DNA from: an uncultured Lachnospiraceae bacterium
GTDB lineage: Bacteria; Bacillota; Clostridia; Lachnospirales; Lachnospiraceae
DNA: 11,260 bases
Reading direction: 5' to 3'
Assembly (NCBI GenBank): GCA_948688495.1
Contig: CAPQSW010000001.1
Location: 145,456 to 156,715 of the forward strand
The position numbers and the translations under genes are program-made. The notes beneath the pieces are model-generated. The model ran no database searches. It was given only the letters and a program-made list of their open reading frames with translations, and was not told the DNA's origin. This document shows positions 5,550 through 11,260 of this stretch, in pieces. Each line of letters opens with the position of its first letter. Positions within the stretch are counted from its first letter, which is position 1.

Positions 5550-8500
5550 CTAAAATCCTCCTTTTTTTAACGTATCATCCAAAGTCCGATGATTTTTAAA
5601 ATCCTTAACGGAATATTCGATACCAGTCTCTGAAATCTCCTGAAGCAGCTCCCTTGCATACTCATATATTTCCGGACGTTCTACCAGATATTCCCGTCTA
5701 TGGCAATAATGGCAAATGAGTCTCACCACTGTGCCAAAGTCATATGCTTGTTGCAAACGTTTAATTCCCGCATCAAAAGACTCTGTTATCTTTTTGCTGT
5801 GAATGCAGTTATAATATTCCTTTACCAGCCTTGAGTCGGGTTGCAGACAATCCAGGTATAACTTTACAAGTTCCTCATCTGGCGGCTCTGTCAACCGCTC
5901 CAGCCCTGGAAGAACCCCTTTGGCATAAATCTTACAATAGTATTTTACAATCTTATCCCTCAGTACATCATCCTCCAGCGGAGACCGTTTCGTATCATTT
6001 TCTTTCGTCTGCAGAATCTGAACTTGAATAGCTTTAGAAAGTCCTGGATTTATCATGATTGCCCGTCCGCTGGACAGGTATGATAAGTGTTCTTTCTGCT
6101 CATCTTTAAGAGCCATTGTATTGCCAATTGCCTCTTTGTCATCCTGTGCAAATATTTTGTGGACAATCTTAGTATTTGTATTTTTCAAAACCTCCGGTGT
6201 CAGCTTATTGGGAATCTGGTCTGCAATAATCAGAGATTCTCCATATTTCCTTACCTCTGCAAGCATGTCCGAAAACATCTCAACTCCCTGCTTTTTATTC
6301 ATACTGTCTCCCGGCATATATTTGCTCAGCAGTCGGTGCGCCTCCTCGATAAGGGTCAGATGTTGGATTGGTTTCTTTCCATTCTTTTTATATTTGACCC
6401 TTATCGCCTCCGATAAATTAGACAAGATCAATCCCATAATCAAGGATTTCTCTGATGCACTTTTTATATATTCCAATTCAAGAACAACCTTTCTATCCAG
6501 CAATTCAACAAAATCTATGGATCTTGGGGTGTTGAGCATCAGACCCTTGGCTCCTATCGTCAACCCCTTAAGGCGTGCCCTCATGGAGCCTATGTATTCA
6601 TCCCTCAGTCTGTCATCAAATCCCTGGTCCTTCACTACCTTCTCAATCTTTCTTTCCAGATCGCCAAGTGTAGGAAATGAATATACGCCGTCTGCAAACG
6701 GATTCTCAAATTTGCAATTTCTGTTCGTTGATATATCCCATCCCTTATCCTCATAGCACTCATAGATAGCTGTCTCTAACAGTTGGGGAATTGCTGCTTC
6801 CATGTCAAAAGCAGCCTCCATACTTGCTTTAATCATATCTACCCTTGACGTTATATTTTCCCCTTCAAAAAATTCAAATGGATTCAGCCTGAATGGAGCG
6901 CCGTTTTCTTTCCCTAATGTAAATACCAGCATATCCGGCACATCTTCTCTTGCCAAAACCCTATACTCTGTTTTCGCCGGTTCAATCACAAGAAAATTAT
7001 TATTGCTTGCCATAAGAAGCTTCTGACAGGTAGTTGTCTTCCCGCCTCCGGTTACGCCTGTCACAAAAATATGCCTGTCAAAATAGTCTTTGTCAAAATA
7101 CACCGGAATATTTGATATGCCATTCTCTCCATTCAAAACCACACCGCTCTGAACCAGATGTCCCAACAAGATGGGATCTTCCATTTTGCAATTGACATTC
7201 AGCCCAAATTCGACTTCCTCCCTCAAGGACAGGCCCACTACCTCTTTCTGGGGAAGTCCCGCCAGCAGACTGATTTCTTGGGATGACATCCAGTTCCCCA
7301 GCATAGCCTTCTTAGATTCCATAAATAGCTGGGAACACACTGTTCTAATATCCAGCTCATCCTCGTTGATTTCCTTTTCTAATCGTATCTGTGGAATCTG
7401 CATTCTTTTCAAAAGTTTTGTTTCCTCTATTGTAGCAGAAAAAGCCCTTAACGGCATCCGATTCCCAGATTCGCCTCCATACACGGAACGAATCGTATTT
7501 TCCAGTTTTAATAAAGATGCCGGATCGCTGCCTAACAATACGGTGGATGTCACGAACAGTCCTTTCCCAAATCCATAATCCAGCCGCGGAAGAATCACAT
7601 CATCCATATATTTAACCCAGTCCTGCACCTTCTTATTAACGGCTTCTAACGTTGTAGCGCTCCCTGTGTTGCTTCCACTTTGTTCCGATTCCGTTTTCGA
7701 TTCACTTTCTGATTTCGATTTTGAATCACCTTCCGTTTTCGATTCGCTCTTGCTGTCAGATGACCCTTTTACATCGGAAGTTCCTTTACTCTCATTTGTT
7801 CCCTCTGATCCGCCCTTTGATGTTTTTTCTCCATTAGAATTGTAAGAAGTTCCTTTGCTTGTCCCACTTGATTTTGTGTCTGTATGGCTTTGGGATGTGC
7901 TGCTGCCTGTCTGTTCCGTAGTAGAATGGCTCTCTCCCTCCGTTGTTGATATTCCTTTTGTTTCGGACTCGCTTTTCCCCTTGCTCTTACCAATGCTTTC
8001 CTGCACAGAAGTCTTTCCGATTGGATAAATCAAATTATAAAGATGATATATTCCATTCTGTACGGTATTAATCTCCCCGCTGGCAAACGGTCTGGCAACC
8101 AGCATAAATGCAAAACTATCTCCTAACATCACATCAATGATTCTGTCTACTGACTGAAATTTTTCATCATCCTTATTGATACCTGGAACACCTTCTAATA
8201 TTTTAGCTTCACTCAGGGAATCAATTCTTCCCAATATTTCCTTTCTTTCCCGCGCTTCAACTTCTGTAATGACACTTCCCCTAAAATTACCCTGAAGGCT
8301 CGGTTTTAATATTTTTCCCCCTATATCCGAAATCCCTAATTTACGCTCCCTTTGAAAAGAAAAGTCCCGTGCAGCACCATAATAAAAACGAACTCCCGTT
8401 TCATCCCCAATGATAATATACACAAAATTGACTCCCTCAATGCTCATAGCAGAAATCACATTTTCAAGCGCTTCCTTTCTCGGGGACTTGTCCTCAAAAG

Positions 8501-8648
8501 TAACTTCATCCACACGGTATAACGCGAGAAAGTCCATCGTCATGCCCTGCTTAACTTCTGGACACTCAATGCATTTACTCCTTGCCGTTTTTAGATATAG
8601 TTCATCTGGATTAGAAAGCCGGTCTAAAATAAACTCATTCTCTTTCAT
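5550..8648 (-). CDS. HerA/VirB4-type P-loop ATPase with serine-rich linker (1032 aa)
   Basis: The C-terminal half is an FtsK/HerA-superfamily motor of the DUF87 type. It has Walker A GVTGGGKTTT (531-540), a following beta strand NFLVIEPAKTEYR, Walker B HLTLIEEAHRLL (763-773), a conserved IADQIPNKL (808-816) and the late HKIFAQDDKEAIG and SSGRAIMINPG segments. Residues 1-210 form a separate N-terminal domain. Residues 211-332 are a low-complexity Ser/Thr/Gly/Lys/Glu linker, and 885-1032 is a helical tail with CHYCHRREYL (979-988). Such ATPases form hexameric rings that move DNA or protein; HerA proteins are common in defence systems with NurA, Sir2 or DUF4297 partners, none of which is seen here. 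ATG 8648 follows the Hsp70-like stop by 4 nt, with AAAGGA about 11 nt upstream. The frame is intact. Substrate unknown. Confidence 0.93.
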   Translation of the reverse strand: MKENEFILDRLSNPDELYLKTARSKCIECPEVKQGMTMDFLALYRVDEVTFEDKSPRKEALENVISAMSIEGVNFVYIIIGDETGVRFYYGAARDFSFQRERKLGISDIGGKILKPSLQGNFRGSVITEVEARERKEILGRIDSLSEAKILEGVPGINKDDEKFQSVDRIIDVMLGDSFAFMLVARPFASGEINTVQNGIYHLYNLIYPIGKTSVQESIGKSKGKSESETKGISTTEGESHSTTEQTGSSTSQSHTDTKSSGTSKGTSYNSNGEKTSKGGSEGTNESKGTSDVKGSSDSKSESKTEGDSKSKSESESKTESEQSGSNTGSATTLEAVNKKVQDWVKYMDDVILPRLDYGFGKGLFVTSTVLLGSDPASLLKLENTIRSVYGGESGNRMPLRAFSATIEETKLLKRMQIPQIRLEKEINEDELDIRTVCSQLFMESKKAMLGNWMSSQEISLLAGLPQKEVVGLSLREEVEFGLNVNCKMEDPILLGHLVQSGVVLNGENGISNIPVYFDKDYFDRHIFVTGVTGGGKTTTCQKLLMASNNNFLVIEPAKTEYRVLAREDVPDMLVFTLGKENGAPFRLNPFEFFEGENITSRVDMIKASMEAAFDMEAAIPQLLETAIYECYEDKGWDISTNRNCKFENPFADGVYSFPTLGDLERKIEKVVKDQGFDDRLRDEYIGSMRARLKGLTIGAKGLMLNTPRSIDFVELLDRKVVLELEYIKSASEKSLIMGLILSNLSEAIRVKYKKNGKKPIQHLTLIEEAHRLLSKYMPGDSMNKKQGVEMFSDMLAEVRKYGESLIIADQIPNKLTPEVLKNTNTKIVHKIFAQDDKEAIGNTMALKDEQKEHLSYLSSGRAIMINPGLSKAIQVQILQTKENDTKRSPLEDDVLRDKIVKYYCKIYAKGVLPGLERLTEPPDEELVKLYLDCLQPDSRLVKEYYNCIHSKKITESFDAGIKRLQQAYDFGTVVRLICHYCHRREYLVERPEIYEYARELLQEISETGIEYSVKDFKNHRTLDDTLKKGGF
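7653..8018 (-). repeat. Low-complexity Ser/Gly/Lys/Glu-coding tract inside the HerA-type ATPase gene
   Basis: About 120 codons encode almost only Ser, Thr, Gly, Lys and Glu with irregular short repeats such as SGTSKGTS, SKGGSEGTNESKGTS and SKSESESKTESEQSGS. At the DNA level it is a degenerate run of repeated serine, lysine and glutamate codons without exact long repeats. It separates the N-terminal domain from the motor. Comparable serine-rich linkers occur in other large bacterial ATPases of this class, where they probably act as flexible tethers. The tract is prone to length change. Confidence 0.8.
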
Positions 8649-8652
8649 GTAT

Positions 8653-11260
8653 TTATAATTCCTTTCTGCTTATGCTTCCAAGCATTGAATTTTCTACTTC
8701 ATCATCCTTTGCAACAACATACTCTAAGGTATGCGGATCTATCGCACGGATGTACACAAACGCTGCTTCATCGACAACATCCACATCACACCTCACTCTC
8801 TTGACTGCCGCATTTCCGTCTACCAGCAGTTCACCGCTTACACACTCTGGCAATGTTGTATAGTATAAATCAAACACAGAATCATCTGCCTCAATGAATT
8901 TGTACCAAATATTATAATCTGGCTTTCCTCTGTATTTGGTAACCTTTGATTCGTCTTTGAATAAAACAAATTTTTTCTTTGATCTCCATCCAATAAAATA
9001 CTGAAATGGTATCTCATCCCCTAAACCGATATTTGTTATTCTTTCAATTATCCCCCCGGAACGGCATTGGATAAGACCAAAAGCTACCCCTGTTTTCCCA
9101 GTAGGTTTTTCAAAATCATCTCTGCAAACAGCAAGCCCCCGCGACTCCATTTTTTTATACGCGGCTTCTGTCCCAAGCGGTGGGAATATCTCGAACAATT
9201 TTCCTACATCCCCAGTTATGTTATATTTCTCTTTAATTTGCAACTCCTGTTCTACAATTGCCTCCTCAAAAATCTTTTCCACTACCGGCGACTTACAGGA
9301 ATTGCCCGCCAGGAGAATATTTACAGTTGCCGGCTTCTTTACCTTCTCATTTTGGTATGATAATGTAAGCGCTGAAAAGAAATTATTGACGCCCTCTCTG
9401 ATTCGTTCCTCAATCAAACGATTTAGTCTCATTTTACTAAAATATAACGTTTCATTTGGATGATCCTTACCCTCTTTATCAAATAATGTAACAACAAATC
9501 TTATATTATCATCCTGTGCTTCTGATTCACGTATTATTTCATCCGTTTCAGCAACCTCGTCTTCTTCATCTTCCTCCTGTACATCCTGAACTTCCCAGTA
9601 TGGCCTGATCCTCTCCATTAAGTTATGCATATTTTTTTCGGCTTCCTGCGAATCTGCAAGCAGTGAATCCGAACCTAGGAACTCTGTGCACTTTGGCGCA
9701 AGCGTAAAGGTAAAACCTTTTTCCCTCATTACCGTCTGATTTTCCTTAAATACCTCAAAGGCAAGCATCTCCAAGAGATTTTCTCCGCCAAGATATTCAT
9801 CCCCTCCGGCGCCAAAGTTCTCCATTGCATAATCATAGCGCCGCTTTGATGATTGCTTCCACAATCCAAAATCGAAATCTGTAGTGCCCCCGCCAAAATC
9901 AAATATGCCATAGAATATCTCTTCATCATCCTCCGGTTCAAACGCATACTCCTGCAATGCACACACAGCATACGCAGCAGGCTCGCTTATCTCACCGTTT
10001 ACATGAAAACGTTTCATCACCTCCTCATTTTCTACAATTGATGCAGGCAATGATTTTTTTAATCCCCTTTCAAAACTCCTTACAATCTTTTCTCTGATTT
10101 TTGTCTCGTATGTCACTGGAAAAGACAGGTAATAATCCAGGAAAATCCCATGACCTTTTCTCATATTATTGATATACAGGCCAATATAGTAGGCATAAAT
10201 CTCTATCGGATTCCAATCTTTTTCGTCCAAATCCAAAAAAGCGGGCAAAACATATGTATCCCCCTCATGTGACTGAATCCTGAACTGTTTTTCCCTCTGG
10301 CCTGCCCATTGCTTTATCTGATGTAAGTATTCATAATATTCCTCGCTTTTGCTATTAGAAAATTGATCCATAGCTGTATGTGAAATAGTTAAATCCTGCC
10401 ACCTTGTCTTCGGTCTTCCAGCTCTTGATTCATAAGCAGCCAAAAATTCCTTTAGATTGACAAAATGCATCACTGTCGGATTTTCGTACCTTTTTTCCGA
10501 TGGTCCTTTGCTTAAATTTCCATCTCCGATTCCCATCGGCAAAGAATGCTCAATATCTGATTGATAGACCACCACTGTGCTTTTGGTGCCAAAATCTATT
10601 GCAATGACCCCATTCTCATTGATATCACATAGGGGATTCCTGGCAACCATATTATCTGCCAGCATTATCGTATACCGGGAATTATCGGCTCCTAACCATA
10701 AATCCCAATGTCCCCTGTTTGGATCCGTCAATAACCTGTCCTCGTATGGATCTATATCAGCCCTGACTTTTTCACAATTCAATAATACTTCTTTATCCAT
10801 CACACCTTCTCCTATGTATTTTTTCTCATAATAATGACGCAGGACATCAACCAGTTTCCAATGCAACGATCGAAAGAGCTCGTCATCCGGATTCTCAAAA
10901 TACGTATCTATCAATAATTCTGAATTAAACATTTTATCACCAAACTTCTTATACAGTTGAATCAGATCAGAAAAAAAGAAATTTGCATCCTCAGACAACC
11001 CGCTTGGACACATATTAAATGGAATCAGATAACGCATCAACAGCTCATCTAATGTCGTGTAATTTAAATTCACCACTGGAATAACCAACGTTGAATGACC
11101 GGGAACCTTTTGAAAAGATCTGTTGTTAGACACTTTAAAACAATATTCTTTTTCTGTATTTTTACTACCCACACAGGCAATATATGTATCTGCATCACAT
11201 ATTTCCATTAATAAACCGCTAATTTCTCTTAATTGTAATGATGTCGGCAATTCTGAATAT
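8653..11260 (-). CDS. Large Hsp70/actin-fold ATPase with N-terminal extension, 5' end probably outside window
   Basis: The ATPase core carries the ASKHA signature: phosphate-1 VIAIDFGTKSTVVVYQ (215-230, counting TTG 11250 as 1), a connect-1-like SEPAAYAVCAL (422-432), phosphate-2 GIFDFGGGTTDFDFG (448-462) and an adenosine motif NILLAGNSCKSPVVEKI (644-660). About 210 residues of unrecognised sequence precede the core, where DnaK has almost none. An acidic insert (about 558-582) interrupts subdomain IIB. The C-terminal 140 residues are beta-rich and lack a recognisable DnaK helical lid or EEVD-like tail, so it is a specialised Hsp70 relative, not a housekeeping chaperone. The frame stays open to the window edge with no stop; TTG 11250 and ATG 11208 are possible starts, but neither has a convincing ribosome binding site. 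It is the first visible gene of the string, 4 nt before the HerA-type ATPase gene, which suggests the two proteins work together. Confidence 0.92.
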   Translation of the reverse strand, partial: YSELPTSLQLREISGLLMEICDADTYIACVGSKNTEKEYCFKVSNNRSFQKVPGHSTLVIPVVNLNYTTLDELLMRYLIPFNMCPSGLSEDANFFFSDLIQLYKKFGDKMFNSELLIDTYFENPDDELFRSLHWKLVDVLRHYYEKKYIGEGVMDKEVLLNCEKVRADIDPYEDRLLTDPNRGHWDLWLGADNSRYTIMLADNMVARNPLCDINENGVIAIDFGTKSTVVVYQSDIEHSLPMGIGDGNLSKGPSEKRYENPTVMHFVNLKEFLAAYESRAGRPKTRWQDLTISHTAMDQFSNSKSEEYYEYLHQIKQWAGQREKQFRIQSHEGDTYVLPAFLDLDEKDWNPIEIYAYYIGLYINNMRKGHGIFLDYYLSFPVTYETKIREKIVRSFERGLKKSLPASIVENEEVMKRFHVNGEISEPAAYAVCALQEYAFEPEDDEEIFYGIFDFGGGTTDFDFGLWKQSSKRRYDYAMENFGAGGDEYLGGENLLEMLAFEVFKENQTVMREKGFTFTLAPKCTEFLGSDSLLADSQEAEKNMHNLMERIRPYWEVQDVQEEDEEDEVAETDEIIRESEAQDDNIRFVVTLFDKEGKDHPNETLYFSKMRLNRLIEERIREGVNNFFSALTLSYQNEKVKKPATVNILLAGNSCKSPVVEKIFEEAIVEQELQIKEKYNITGDVGKLFEIFPPLGTEAAYKKMESRGLAVCRDDFEKPTGKTGVAFGLIQCRSGGIIERITNIGLGDEIPFQYFIGWRSKKKFVLFKDESKVTKYRGKPDYNIWYKFIEADDSVFDLYYTTLPECVSGELLVDGNAAVKRVRCDVDVVDEAAFVYIRAIDPHTLEYVVAKDDEVENSMLGSISRKEL

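Noticed and set aside
6055..6756. Plus-strand ORF of 233 codons, and other plus-strand ORFs across the window
   Set aside because: They lie opposite well-supported minus-strand genes, mirror their codon structure, and show no recognisable domains. I read them as shadows.
7769..7993. Minus-strand 74-codon ORF within the HerA-type gene
   Set aside because: It is an alternative frame of the serine-rich low-complexity linker and arises from its biased codons.
7653..8018. Tandem repeat array or CRISPR-like structure in the repetitive-looking tract
   Set aside because: There are no exact repeat units or regular spacers. The pattern is degenerate and explained by biased amino-acid composition of the linker.

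Overview
The window is about 11.3 kb of low-GC DNA with clear AGGAGG-type Shine-Dalgarno sites. That, the codon usage and the protein types (a WYL regulator, an LRAT-fold enzyme, a HerA ATPase with a serine-rich linker) suggest a Firmicute, probably a gut Clostridia/Lachnospiraceae-type bacterium. The organism call is an inference. Every gene I can support lies on the minus strand, so transcription runs from high to low coordinates. I found no RNA gene, transposase, integrase, CRISPR array or phage structural gene.

Block A (11260 to about 2367) looks like one polycistronic unit. In order it encodes an actin/Hsp70-fold ATPase with about 210 extra N-terminal residues (its start is probably outside the window); a 1032-residue HerA/VirB4-type P-loop ATPase with a 120-residue Ser/Gly/Lys/Glu linker; a 230-residue helical protein with an apolar Ala/Gly N-terminus; a 38-codon ORF followed by a 194-residue paralogue of the 230-residue protein; a 170-residue protein of unknown function; a WYL transcription regulator; and a 68-residue zinc-ribbon protein. 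Most junctions are gaps of 1-6 nt or short overlaps, up to a 54-nt gap before the zinc-ribbon gene.

Block B (about 2366 to 230) starts with a 208-nt gap holding two inverted repeats and a TATAAT-like box. It then encodes a 364-residue P-loop GTPase ending in a glycine-rich apolar segment, and an LRAT/NlpC-P60-fold enzyme with its His/His/Cys residues intact. A partial, unrecognised ORF runs off the left edge.

Taken together, this is a compact set of two large ATPases, a GTPase, two apolar helical proteins, a ligand-sensing-type regulator and a lipid- or peptide-modifying enzyme. No housekeeping genes are interspersed. This resembles the multi-NTPase conflict or defence operons of bacteria more than a metabolic pathway, but the HerA ATPase has no recognisable nuclease partner here. 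I do not recognise the whole combination as a named system. The most notable sequence-level point is that the 38-codon ORF plus the 194-residue ORF together match the full length of the neighbouring 230-residue paralogue, which implies a one-base frame disruption or a split, translationally coupled gene.
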